A stretch of 64,000 nt of DNA from Rhodococcus rhodnii NBRC 100604 (GCF_001894925.1 NZ_BCXD01000009.1:1-64000); one strand, 5' to 3'. Positions 26,722 through 37,367 are shown, counted from the stretch's first letter. Program-made: numbers and translations. Notes: generated from the letters alone by a model not told the origin.

Positions 26722-26960
26722 GTGATTATCCCCGTTGCAGGGTACAAGAGCCGAAACAGCCAGTATTCGGCCTGCCCGTAACGCCCTGATCGCTTACCTC
26801 GAGAGAATTCGTAGCCGTGCCGACGCGCCGTATCGGCGACTTCGGCGGGAGAAAGCCTCGGATCTGCGATCAGAGCGACCTCGTCACGGCCATCGAAGAA
26901 GAGTTCGTAATGGTAGATCCCGGTCGGATCCGAATACGGCCAAGGTCGGGGTGTGGTCAT
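26718..26960 (-). CDS. Type A array protein (A2)
   Basis: 80 aa, starting MTTPRPWPYSDPTG. The upstream in-frame extension is rejected because the short start matches the other A proteins. Array domain: FFDGRDEVALIADPRLSP, then ARRHGYEFSRGKRSGRYG and YWLFRLLYP. No membrane span. The stop overlaps B2. Spacing to the preceding B1 stop is 60 nt, the first gap in an otherwise overlapping gene chain, and may hold an internal promoter. Confidence 0.72.
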   Translation of the reverse strand: MTTPRPWPYSDPTGIYHYELFFDGRDEVALIADPRLSPAEVADTARRHGYEFSRGKRSGRYGQAEYWLFRLLYPATGIIT

Positions 26961-27020
26961 ATATGAGCTTCTCTGGGAGGATGCGGCAGTGTTGTGGCTG
27001 CCGAACAAGTCGGAAAGTCG

Positions 27021-27428
27021 CTATTCCATCGGCTTCCATCGATTCGTAGTGGATGGGAGGCGGATGGGCGGCGGTCCAGGCAGCTTCTGAAACGCAACTT
27101 CGGTGCTCACGCCGAGGTGACCGTTCTCGCCGATATAGTAGTATCCGTACCCGTTCGCGATCGCGTTCATCCTGGACACGGCGATAGTCGTGCGGCGGGG
27201 GTCGGCAGTGACGATCGGTCGTCCGTCGAACTTGGAGTGAAACCGTTCCTCGGCTGTGCTGTAGGAAACAGGCCGTCTGTGGGTTCGCCATCGAATTACT
27301 CGAGCTCGGTTCCGGGGGTTTCTCGCCACGACGAGAAGTGAGATCGCCGCGATTGTTCCGAGTGCGACGAAAATTCCCGAAGGTGACCCGCCGGAGGCGG
27401 CCGCGAGGATGATTGTTTCGGTTCTCAT
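27021..27428 (-). CDS. Type B array protein (B1)
   Basis: 135 aa from an ATG overlapping the A1 stop (ATGA). The membrane span (about 15-37, GIFVALGTIAAISLLVV) is followed by a basic segment (RNRARVIRWRTHRRP). Array domain: KFDGRPIVTADPRRTTIAV, MNAIANGYGYYYIGENGH, STEVAFQKL, with tail PGPPPIRLPS. It is the copy nearest the ESX genes. Confidence 0.74.
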   Translation of the reverse strand: MRTETIILAAASGGSPSGIFVALGTIAAISLLVVARNPRNRARVIRWRTHRRPVSYSTAEERFHSKFDGRPIVTADPRRTTIAVSRMNAIANGYGYYYIGENGHLGVSTEVAFQKLPGPPPIRLPSTTNRWKPME

Positions 27429-27625
27429 TGGTTCGTGAACAGGTTCCGGAAGTAGTACAGCGTGATGTCGGAGAATTGGCCGTGGCGCTGGCCCCACGCG
27501 AACACGTAGCCGTGCTGATACGCGACTTCTGCGAGCTCCTGCGGTGAAGAATAGAGCCCTGGGGTGGCGATCACAATGTCGCGCCCATCGAAAAGTCCTG
27601 AATCGGAAGAGCGGACGTGTGTCAT
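27425..27625 (-). CDS. Type A array protein (A1), coupled to the ESX locus
   Basis: 66 aa, starting MTHVRSSDSG at an ATG that overlaps the stop of the 217-aa gene (ATGA). Array domain: LFDGRDIVIATPGLYSSPQE, then VAYQHGYVFAWGQRHGQF and YYFRNLF. It is the smallest copy and essentially only the domain. The overlap chain 29836 to 27021 (WXG100-like, T7SS protein, 217-aa protein, A1, B1) indicates a single translationally coupled unit, linking the array to type VII secretion. Confidence 0.74.
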   Translation of the reverse strand: MTHVRSSDSGLFDGRDIVIATPGLYSSPQELAEVAYQHGYVFAWGQRHGQFSDITLYYFRNLFTNQ

Positions 27626-28275
27626 CGTGAACCCGCGCTTTCTGGTGATTCGCTCTCGGTCGATTGTGGATCCCACCGGATCGAGGAGATCATCTGTAGT
27701 GCGTACTTCAGAAAGGTCGGCCAATGTTCTCGCGATGAACTGCCGACGCTGGCGACGAGAATCTCCTGGCAGACTAGGGATGGAATCAGGGCTTGCAGCG
27801 TGTCTGTCGTGATTGGATCGGGCGCTGCGACTTCTTTTCGGACTCCCGATGCAGCGTCGGGGGCCGCGATCCGTCCGGAGCGGAGCACGAGAACGGTCGG
27901 GCCGCACGGGAGGTCGCGATACTGAACCACCGCGGCGGGATTGCTCTTCATGAGAGAAGAGCCGATTGCCTGTGCCATCTCGCTCGCCGATTCTTCGGAG
28001 TCCTCGACATCCAGTCTGCGATGGCCCAGACTCGTGCGGGCGATAGTGAAGCACGCGTAGTGCTCGGGCTCCAGCTCCGGGATGACGAGTTGGCCTGCAA
28101 AGAAGACTCCCGACTCGTGAAGCTTTTCGGATAGCCCGAGTATCGCCTCGCTCACATGCCCTGAGGTGAAGCCTGCCAAGCTCGCGATCAGCGAGGCATC
28201 GGCATGCCGTTGTTCGCTGTCACCGGTTACAGGTAGAGGAATGAAGCCAGAAGGGACCGATAGTGCCAGGGTCAT
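27622..28275 (-). CDS. Unknown protein of the ESX-linked operon
   Basis: 217 aa, starting MTLALSVPSGFIPLPVTG, with an ATGA overlap with the T7SS gene upstream and with A1 downstream. It appears soluble, with helix-rich parts (SEAILGLSEKLHESGVFFAG) and an alpha/beta pattern (VVQYRDLPCGPTVLVLRSG). The C-terminal segment LKYALQMISSIRWDP could be a docking helix. No signal peptide or known motif. From its place it may be a chaperone, immunity or accessory factor for the secreted protein; this is conjecture. Confidence 0.6.
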   Translation of the reverse strand: MTLALSVPSGFIPLPVTGDSEQRHADASLIASLAGFTSGHVSEAILGLSEKLHESGVFFAGQLVIPELEPEHYACFTIARTSLGHRRLDVEDSEESASEMAQAIGSSLMKSNPAAVVQYRDLPCGPTVLVLRSGRIAAPDAASGVRKEVAAPDPITTDTLQALIPSLVCQEILVASVGSSSREHWPTFLKYALQMISSIRWDPQSTESESPESAGSR

Positions 28276-29495
28276 CGGTCTCCCCGAACCACGTTGATGA
28301 CCGGGCCGACGATCGGCCCAGTCAATGCTGTTGTTGCGAGCTCCGAGGGAGTCTCGGGGACGAGATACTCGCCGATGTCGTCGACGATGGTCGTGGCTCC
28401 CTCCACGCCGAAGGCCTTCATTCCAACCGGTGTGGCGAGTGACGCGGATGCACTCATCTTCGTGAGATCGGTTCCCACAGCAATGAGATTGTCAGCTTGC
28501 GCGAGAAGTGCACCGCTCTCGGCGAATTTGCCGGCACTGTGTGCCAAGTTGCCTGCTGCGGTCGCAGACTCGGCGTAGAGCCCGATGATCTTTCCGGCCC
28601 CGCCGGTGGCAACACCGAACGCATCCATCCCAATCGCTGTCCACGTCACGTTCTCGGAGCCTGCGCTCATCGCCACAGCGTGACCAGCGAGAGCTGCAAC
28701 GCCGAGCGCCAATGACGCTGTTCCGAGTGCGCCGCTGAGTGGAGGAAAAGCGAGCGTGAGCGCAGAAGCCGTACCCAAGACGGTGCTGAGGGTCGACAGC
28801 GTGTTCGAGATCTCGTTGATCAGATCGGCGTTTTCCTTGATGAACTCCCAGATCTCGAGATGGAAGTCGATGATTCCGTCGAGCAGAGCCTTGTGCGCGT
28901 CGATGATCTTGTCGAGCAGGCTCTGTTCAGGTGCTTCGTCGGCGGCTTGTCGGAGTAGCCGCGCGGTGAGATCCGCGAGTTCTTCGTGCCGGGCAAAAAG
29001 CATCTTCGCGCGGTCGAGGAGTGCTTCGAGTTCGTCCCTGGCCTTGGCGAGTTGGGCGACAGCGGCATCGAGACGCGCCTGTGCGGCGGCGAGCGAGGCG
29101 GCGTCGTCGTAGGTGCGACCGGCTTCGTTCAGACCCGGATTCGACTGCGCTGCCTCGAGATTGCGCCGCGCGATCGCCGCTTCGGCCTCGAGTCGGTCTG
29201 CATCACGCTGCATCGAGACAAGATCGTCTCGCCACACGCCGAGGGCGTCCGACGCCCGCCGCATCGCGGTGCCCGCAGTGTCCAGATAGGAGGGGAGTTC
29301 GCCGATCTTGCTGCGGAAGGCGTCCGCCGCTTGCCCACGCCAGATCCCGTCGGAGTACCCGACGCGGATGAGGGCTTCCTTGGCCGACAACAGGCGCGCA
29401 GCGACGGCGCCCATCTCGTCGGACAGGGACGCGACCCTGGACGGATTGCCGGGGGACGGGTCGAAGCCGAGTGCCGGAAATGCGGGCCGAGTCAT
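28272..29495 (-). CDS. Putative type VII (ESX) secreted WxG protein
   Basis: 407 aa. The N-terminal 100 residues form a helical hairpin with the WxG motif in IWRGQAADAFRSKIGELPSYL. A long coiled-coil stretch follows (about 85-175; many A/E/R heptads, LDAAVAQLAKARDELEALLD). A hydrophobic Gly/Ala-rich centre comes next (about 225-300, LSTVLGTASALTLAFPPLSG). The C-terminus is short (EYLVPETPSELATT...). This resembles actinomycete T7SS-signal proteins and LXG-like effectors, but no toxin catalytic motif is visible. It starts one base into the stop of the WXG100-like gene. Confidence 0.75.
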   Translation of the reverse strand: MTRPAFPALGFDPSPGNPSRVASLSDEMGAVAARLLSAKEALIRVGYSDGIWRGQAADAFRSKIGELPSYLDTAGTAMRRASDALGVWRDDLVSMQRDADRLEAEAAIARRNLEAAQSNPGLNEAGRTYDDAASLAAAQARLDAAVAQLAKARDELEALLDRAKMLFARHEELADLTARLLRQAADEAPEQSLLDKIIDAHKALLDGIIDFHLEIWEFIKENADLINEISNTLSTLSTVLGTASALTLAFPPLSGALGTASLALGVAALAGHAVAMSAGSENVTWTAIGMDAFGVATGGAGKIIGLYAESATAAGNLAHSAGKFAESGALLAQADNLIAVGTDLTKMSASASLATPVGMKAFGVEGATTIVDDIGEYLVPETPSELATTALTGPIVGPVINVVRGDR

Positions 29496-29836
29496 CAGAG
29501 GTTGAGGCTCGAGCCAGCGGCGGGAACGTCGGGGATCGCGCTGCCGACCGCCGTGATCGAATCCGCGGTGGCCTGCTCCTGTGCGACGTAGAGGTCACGT
29601 GTGGTCCGCAATCCGTCGGCCATCGATGCCGTGGACTTCGCGATCTGCTCGATCCCGTACTGCCACTTGTCGCGAAACTTTCCGGCGGCGGCGTCCAGGC
29701 CGACGTTGCCCAGATCGCCGCTGTTCGTGTCCGCGAGACGATCGTTCGCCGCCTTCATGTCATCCGCTGCGGAGTCGAGCGTGTCGATGAGTACACCGAA
29801 CGCTGCGACATCCAGATAGAGATCTTCCCCCGGCAC
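29495..29836 (-). CDS. WXG100-like (ESX) small secreted protein
   Basis: 113 aa from GTG with a purine-rich SD (AGGGGGG). It is all-helical with a central turn: helix 1 VAAFGVLIDTLDSAADDMKAA, the W of DKWQYG near the turn, helix 2 with the secretion-type motif YxxxE (YVAQE). These are hallmarks of EsxA/B and LXG-partner proteins exported as dimers by type VII secretion. TGATG overlap with the larger WxG gene suggests the two form the secreted pair. No ESX core (EccC etc.) is in the window. Confidence 0.75.
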   Translation of the reverse strand: MPGEDLYLDVAAFGVLIDTLDSAADDMKAANDRLADTNSGDLGNVGLDAAAGKFRDKWQYGIEQIAKSTASMADGLRTTRDLYVAQEQATADSITAVGSAIPDVPAAGSSLNL

Positions 29837-29907
29837 TGGCCCCCCTAGCGATTTTCGATCCCGATCAGGTTAACCGATAGGTGACCGCGAACCTCGGACG
29901 GCTCGGT

Positions 29908-30381
29908 TCACCGCCGGAACCATGCCCGTTCGTCGCCGGCGAGCGCCTTCTCGATGCGGAGCCGCGACGAGTCGGCGAGCTTGCGAGGCAATGCATCCGG
30001 TTCGAACCACCGAACGTCCATGTTCTCTTCGTCGGCGACGTGAGGCTCGCCGGACGTCCAGCGCGCCAGGAAGCACAGATCGAGGTACTGCGTCACGTCG
30101 CCGTTCGGGTAGTGGATCGGGGGAGTGACGTCGACACTCGTGAGCCGGTCGATCTCGACCTCGATGCCGGTCTCCTCCGCGATCTCGCGGCGAACGGCGT
30201 CGCCCGGCTCCTCGCCGGGCTCGAGAATGCCGCTCACGACGGCCCATTCGAGATTGTCGACGCGCCGCGCCAACAGGATCCGGCCGCCGTCGTCGACGAC
30301 GACGGCGGAGACGCCGGACAGCCAGAGCGGCTCGTGGCCGATGTGCGATCGCAATTCCTTGACGAAGTCGGGTACGGCCAC
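29908..30381 (-). CDS. NUDIX hydrolase
   Basis: 157 aa, starting MAVPDFVKELRSHIG. The Nudix box is complete (GILEPGEEPGDAVRREIAEETGI, G-x5-E-x7-REUxEExGU). It hydrolyses nucleoside diphosphates linked to another moiety; the exact substrate is unknown. It follows the binding-protein gene by 3 bp on the same strand, and the accessory ESX locus begins 71 bp downstream. Confidence 0.92.
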   Translation of the reverse strand: MAVPDFVKELRSHIGHEPLWLSGVSAVVVDDGGRILLARRVDNLEWAVVSGILEPGEEPGDAVRREIAEETGIEVEIDRLTSVDVTPPIHYPNGDVTQYLDLCFLARWTSGEPHVADEENMDVRWFEPDALPRKLADSSRLRIEKALAGDERAWFRR

Positions 30382-30384
30382 GGC

Positions 30385-31446
30385 TCAGCTCGCGTATCCG
30401 TTGAGGGTGTTCTGCAGATCGGTCAACATCGCGCGGGCCGCGACGAGTCCGCCGCCGGTCCACACCGACGTCTCTACGGCGAACACACGATTGTCGACGG
30501 CGGCCTCGAGTTTCTCCCAGTCCTCGCCCGTCATGACGGACTCGGCGTGCTCCTTGCTCGCGTCGTCCATGATCGCGTAGACGATGTCGCCCTCGGCGGC
30601 CGCGACGTCCGACGTGATGTCGTGGGTGACGGCGTCCTCGAGCCGCTGCTGCGTGGGACGACGCACCCCGACGTCGGCCAGCACCTGGCCGGCGAAGCTC
30701 GCCGGGCCTTCGACGACGAGGGTGTCGCCAGCGAAGTTCACCACGGATGCCTCGGTCTGCGATGCGACGAGCGCTTCGCCGGTCCCGCGTGCCTCGTTCT
30801 CGTACGCCTCGATCGCGGCGTCGGCCGCGGCCGTGCGTCCGAGCGCGGCAGCGGCGAGCCGGAACCGGTCCTTCCACTGCACGGAGTCTTCGCCGATCGC
30901 GACGGCGGGCGCCTCGGTGCCGAGCGCGGTGACGGCCTCGGGAGCGGAACCGATGACGACGTCGGGTGCCGCCTCCTCGACGAGTGCCGGATCGGCAGTG
31001 CCGACGCCGACCGACGGGATCTCGGCGATTCCCGTCCCGAGATAGGCGGGTTGCGCGACGGGGCCGTCGGTGGTGACGGCTCCCACGACGCTCTCCCACA
31101 GCCCGAGTGCGCACACGGCGTCCATCGCGGCCGGGTCGAGCACGACGATCCGCGCGGGATCGTCCGGAACGTCGGTGGTGCCGGCCGCGTGCTCGACGGG
31201 ATGGACGCCGCCACCCGGCCGGTCGGCGGGCACGGGGTCGGGGCACGCGGTGGCGGTGTCGCGTTCGATTCCGACGACGGCGGCACCGGCGATGCTCGTC
31301 GTCGTCCGCACGATGGAGTCGGCCGGATCGTCCGCGGGTGCCGAACAACCGCCCACTGCGAGCACACCGAGCGCGAGCGCGGCGACGGCCGGCGTCGCTC
31401 GTGAGCGGGACAGGTCTCGTGGACGGAACACGGGACGCAGAGTCAT
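30385..31446 (-). CDS. Periplasmic-type iron/heme substrate-binding lipoprotein (FecB-like)
   Basis: 353 aa. A signal peptide ends in lipobox VGGC, so it is anchored outside the membrane. The class III binding-protein fold is seen in PARIVVLDPAAMDAVCALGL, VGVGTADPALVEEAAPDVVI, and the C-terminal TGGGLVAARAMLTDLQNTL. FecB/FepB/BtuF-type proteins bind ferric siderophores, heme or cobalamin; no permease is adjacent. In mycobacteria fecB occupies the same place next to ctaD. Confidence 0.88.
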   Translation of the reverse strand: MTLRPVFRPRDLSRSRATPAVAALALGVLAVGGCSAPADDPADSIVRTTTSIAGAAVVGIERDTATACPDPVPADRPGGGVHPVEHAAGTTDVPDDPARIVVLDPAAMDAVCALGLWESVVGAVTTDGPVAQPAYLGTGIAEIPSVGVGTADPALVEEAAPDVVIGSAPEAVTALGTEAPAVAIGEDSVQWKDRFRLAAAALGRTAAADAAIEAYENEARGTGEALVASQTEASVVNFAGDTLVVEGPASFAGQVLADVGVRRPTQQRLEDAVTHDITSDVAAAEGDIVYAIMDDASKEHAESVMTGEDWEKLEAAVDNRVFAVETSVWTGGGLVAARAMLTDLQNTLNGYAS

Positions 31447-31483
31447 GTGCGACGGCCTTCTCTTCGACGGACCCTCGTGAGTG

Positions 31484-31521
31484 GAGCGGACGTGGGTCGA
31501 GCGGACGTGGATCGAGCGGAC
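31484..31521. repeat. 15-bp tandem repeat, about 2.5 copies
   Basis: GAGCGGACGTGG recurs at 31484 and 31499, with a partial copy at 31514. It lies 38 bp upstream of the binding-protein start. Confidence 0.7.
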
Positions 31522-31565
31522 TCAGCCTAGCCGCCGCCCAGCGCACACCCCGATTCTGCCGCTGC

Positions 31566-31581
31566 GGTGATGCGCATCACA
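31566..31581. promoter_or_regulatory. Candidate CRP/GlxR binding site
   Basis: GGTGATGCGCATCACA matches TGTGA-N6-TCACA with one mismatch and contains a perfect 14-bp palindrome. cAMP-dependent GlxR controls terminal-oxidase genes including ctaD in Corynebacterium, which fits the position here. Confidence 0.6.
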
Positions 31582-31804
31582 TCTTTGCATTCGACGCGCC
31601 CTGTGCGAGTGCCGATTACGGGACGAAGTGCCCGGGAACGGTGCAGGTGAGAGCGAGGGTCCAGCGGTTGCGCGAGGGCCGAGTACGACACAGGGTAGGA
31701 CCGAGTCGTCGGCCCCGATTCGGACGGTCTACGATTCCGGAGAGCGCAAGCCAGAGAAGACCGTCTTCCCCCTGGTCGGGGTGGACGCGCATTCAGGAGG
31801 ATCA

Positions 31805-34928
<3,124 letters not shown>

Positions 34929-34941
34929 CGGGGTGGCTCCG

Positions 34942-35682
34942 ATGAGTTTCGAGGATCTGCACGCGGTTCTGGCCCGCGGTTACGGGGACCGTCCCGACCC
35001 GGCCGATCGCGATCGCGTTCTCGCGATGCCGATGGTGCTCCACCTCCCCAAGATCGACCCGCCCGCGCGCAGTGCGGTGCTCGCAGCTGCTGCGCAGTCG
35101 GTCCTCGGAGTGTGCTTCGACCCACGGGTCGACGTCGACGCGGAATCGGGGGAGCCGGGCCCGTGGCGCGCGAACTATCTCGCCTGGACGTCGGCGCGCA
35201 TCCGCAAGGTCGCGCGGCGCGCTCGCGGTGCGCAGTGGCTCGCTGCACAGGACGTGCCGGGCGTGACGGTGGATGTCGACGGCGCGCTGGCGAGGGCATT
35301 CGTGCCGGGACCGGTCGGTGAGCTCGATCCCCGAATCCGGAAACTCCAGATCGGTGGCACCGAGCTGGAGCACGACGAGCCCGGCCCACCCGATCCGGAA
35401 CTCCCCGTGCTGTGGGTGGATTCGCGTCTGGACATGACGGTCGGCAAGGCGGCGGCCCAGGTCGGGCACGCCGCGATGATCCTCGCGGGCGCGATGAGCG
35501 CGCCGGATGCGCTGGCGTGGGCGGAGCGGGGCTTCGCGTGTTCGGTGCGTGACGCCGACGCACAGCAGTGGGAGGCGGTGCGCGCGCGCATGAACTCCGG
35601 TGAGGCCGTAGGCGTGCGCGACGCGGGGTTCACCGAGGTCGCGCCCGGATCGACGACGGTGATCGCCACACCCCGACCGTGA
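34942..35682 (+). CDS. Pth2-type peptidyl-tRNA hydrolase-like protein with N-terminal extension
   Basis: 246 aa. The C-terminal 110 residues carry the Pth2 signature (LWVDSRLDMTVGKAAAQVGH, then AAMILAG and the C-terminal VAPGSTTVIA). The first 130 residues (LPKIDPPARSAVLAAAAQSV, and an Arg-rich ARIRKVARRARG) are an extension not found in the 120-aa archaeal enzymes. Pth2 releases peptides from tRNA; bacterial homologues are poorly studied. It lies 13 bp after serB and is probably co-transcribed. Confidence 0.8.
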   Translation: MSFEDLHAVLARGYGDRPDPADRDRVLAMPMVLHLPKIDPPARSAVLAAAAQSVLGVCFDPRVDVDAESGEPGPWRANYLAWTSARIRKVARRARGAQWLAAQDVPGVTVDVDGALARAFVPGPVGELDPRIRKLQIGGTELEHDEPGPPDPELPVLWVDSRLDMTVGKAAAQVGHAAMILAGAMSAPDALAWAERGFACSVRDADAQQWEAVRARMNSGEAVGVRDAGFTEVAPGSTTVIATPRP

Positions 35683-35741
35683 GGCCGCTCCGATCCATCC
35701 CTTGCTTCGCCGCAACGGCGGGGGTGTCGAGTGGCGGAGGA

Positions 35742-37367
35742 TCAGAGTGGAGCGCTGATCGGCGCTTCGGGTGCCTCGGTGATCGCGGTCGAGCCGGTGC
35801 GCAGGTACTCGGTAATCGCGGTGTCGACGACGGTGTTGCCGCCCTGGATCGCCGTGCCGTGATCGCCACCGCCGACGGTCACGAGATGGGCGCTCATCTG
35901 CTCCGCGAGCCGCACGCCGCCGTCGTACGGGGTCTGCGGGTCGCGCAGGCTCTGCAGTACGAGCGGCGCATCGTCGAGCGCGGCGCCGGTGAGCGGTGGC
36001 AACGCGGTGACCGGCGGTGCACCCGCGCACCAGACACCGGACGAGTACGTGTAGCCGATCATGTCGAACAGATCGCCCTGCAGGAACGTCGAGAACAGCC
36101 AGCCGGGAAGGCGATCCGGCCGCGGCGCGACGATGTTCTCGTTGCAGAGGATCAGCGACTGCATCGTCTGTGCCTGGGCCACCGCATCGAGTTCGGCCTC
36201 GCTCATGTCCGCCGGTGAGGCTCCTTCGGGGAGTTCGCCGTCGCGGACCGCCCGCGCGAGCGTCGGCCAGTTGTTGCGGCCGGGGAGCAGCTGGCGGGTG
36301 AGGGCGTAGACGCTCGACGACAGCTGAATGTGTTCCGGGTTCGCGAGCATGCGCACGAACGCCTCGAACCGGACGCGCGCGGGGCCGGTGAGATCGACAC
36401 CGGCGCGGTAGGCGTCGGCGACGGCCTCGAGACCCGGGGGGACGTCGCCGATCTGCGCGGGCGGCGGCGCGATCGTCGGATTTCCGCCGGCCTCCTCGAC
36501 GATGCGATCGGACCACCGCTGATAGACGGCCAGGGGCGTCGTGCCGAGACCGTAGACGTCGTCGTGCGCGGCGATCCAGTCCATGAGGTCGTAGAAGCGG
36601 CCCTTGTAGCCGTCGTTCTGATGCCACAGCACGTCGTTCCACAGCCAATTCTGGTCGGCGGCGGAGTCCAGGACCATCCGGCCGGTGTGCTGCGGGAAGA
36701 GTGTGGCGTAGGTCGAGCCGAGGATCGTGCCGTACGAGAGCCCGTACACGTCGATCGTGTCCTCGCCGAGAGCCTGGCGAACGACGTCCCAGTCGCGCGC
36801 GGTGTTCTCGGTGGTCAGGTGGGACGTCGAGCCGGGTGCGCTCGCCTCGCACGCAGCGCGCGTCGCGCCGCCGCCGAAGCCGACCGCCGTCGCGAGCGCC
36901 AGTTCGTCGCCTGCGGCGCAGTCGAGTGGACCGGCATGCGGGAGGCCGCGTGGCTGCACGCCGACGACGTCCCACTCGGACCGGACCTCGCTCGGAAGTG
37001 CCTGCGCGATCATGGCGTTCGAGCCGATCGCGTCACCACCCGGGCCGCCGGGGTTCGTGAACAGCACGCCCCTGCGCGCGCCGGGATCGGTCGCCGCGTG
37101 GCGTGTCACCATGACGTCGATCGTTCCGGCGTCGGGATTCGCGTAGTCACGGGGAACGGGAACGCTCGTGCACGAGGAGGTCGCCGGATCGATCTCGTAC
37201 TCGGCGGGGCACGGTGCCCAGGACAGCTCGGGTACCGGTGCGGCAGAGGCAGCGGGGGCCACGGCGACGGCCGTGGCGGAGAGCAGGGCACCGACGAGAA
37301 CCGCCGCCGCAGGTCGTCGTGACAGGGGCAGAGTGCGGGGAGGGGCACTGGAGCGGTTGTCGTGCAT
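35742..37367 (-). CDS. Secreted alpha/beta-hydrolase, tripeptidyl aminopeptidase-like
   Basis: 541 aa. An N-terminal signal peptide (RRPAAAVLVGALLSATAVAV, cleaved after ASA) precedes the peptidase. Oxyanion segment FTNPGGPGGDA, nucleophile elbow YGLSYGT, catalytic Asp in SLRDPQTPYDGG and His in GGGDHGTAI are all present. A C-terminal TAP-like domain is included. The family (Streptomyces tripeptidyl aminopeptidase, mycobacterial CaeA/Hip1-like) cleaves peptides or ester bonds at the cell envelope. Convergent with the Pth2-like gene. Confidence 0.92.
   Translation of the reverse strand: MHDNRSSAPPRTLPLSRRPAAAVLVGALLSATAVAVAPAASAAPVPELSWAPCPAEYEIDPATSSCTSVPVPRDYANPDAGTIDVMVTRHAATDPGARRGVLFTNPGGPGGDAIGSNAMIAQALPSEVRSEWDVVGVQPRGLPHAGPLDCAAGDELALATAVGFGGGATRAACEASAPGSTSHLTTENTARDWDVVRQALGEDTIDVYGLSYGTILGSTYATLFPQHTGRMVLDSAADQNWLWNDVLWHQNDGYKGRFYDLMDWIAAHDDVYGLGTTPLAVYQRWSDRIVEEAGGNPTIAPPPAQIGDVPPGLEAVADAYRAGVDLTGPARVRFEAFVRMLANPEHIQLSSSVYALTRQLLPGRNNWPTLARAVRDGELPEGASPADMSEAELDAVAQAQTMQSLILCNENIVAPRPDRLPGWLFSTFLQGDLFDMIGYTYSSGVWCAGAPPVTALPPLTGAALDDAPLVLQSLRDPQTPYDGGVRLAEQMSAHLVTVGGGDHGTAIQGGNTVVDTAITEYLRTGSTAITEAPEAPISAPL

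Larger units (their letters stand above)
23298..27625 (-). repeat. Tandem array of paralogous A-B gene modules
   Basis: Five A genes (27425-27625, 26718-26960, 25768-25981 broken, 25066-25299, 24347-24610) alternate with five B genes (27021-27428, 26284-26721, 25325-25765, 24652-25069 broken, 23895-24350), followed by a two-domain type C gene. All copies share the pattern F-x-G-x-x-x-V ... (D/P)-P-R ... I/V-A-x-x-x-G-Y-x-F/Y-x-x-G-x-R/N ... F-x-x-L. In the four A-B pairs with intact coupling the A stop overlaps the B start as ATGA. Repeats are at protein level; DNA identity was not computed. Confidence 0.8.
31447..31804. other. Divergent intergenic region between the FecB-like gene and ctaD
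   Basis: 358 bp with no supported gene. It contains a short 15-bp-period repeat (31484-31521) near the binding-protein start and a CRP/GlxR-like site (31566-31581). The rest is probably ctaD promoter and leader. Long frames on both strands here lack an SD and look like chance. Confidence 0.6.

Noticed and set aside
26884-27291. 135-codon minus frame over B1 and A2
   Set aside because: Out of frame with the B1 domain, no SD, Arg-rich shadow composition.
23298-27625. The array as a CRISPR or insertion-sequence cluster
   Set aside because: The repetition is at protein level with alternating gene types; there are no short identical spaced repeats, terminal inverted repeats or transposase motifs.
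31484-31521. An IdeR/iron box before the FecB-like gene
   Set aside because: No TTAGGTTAGGCTAACCTAA-like sequence is present; only a GC-rich 15-bp repeat was found.
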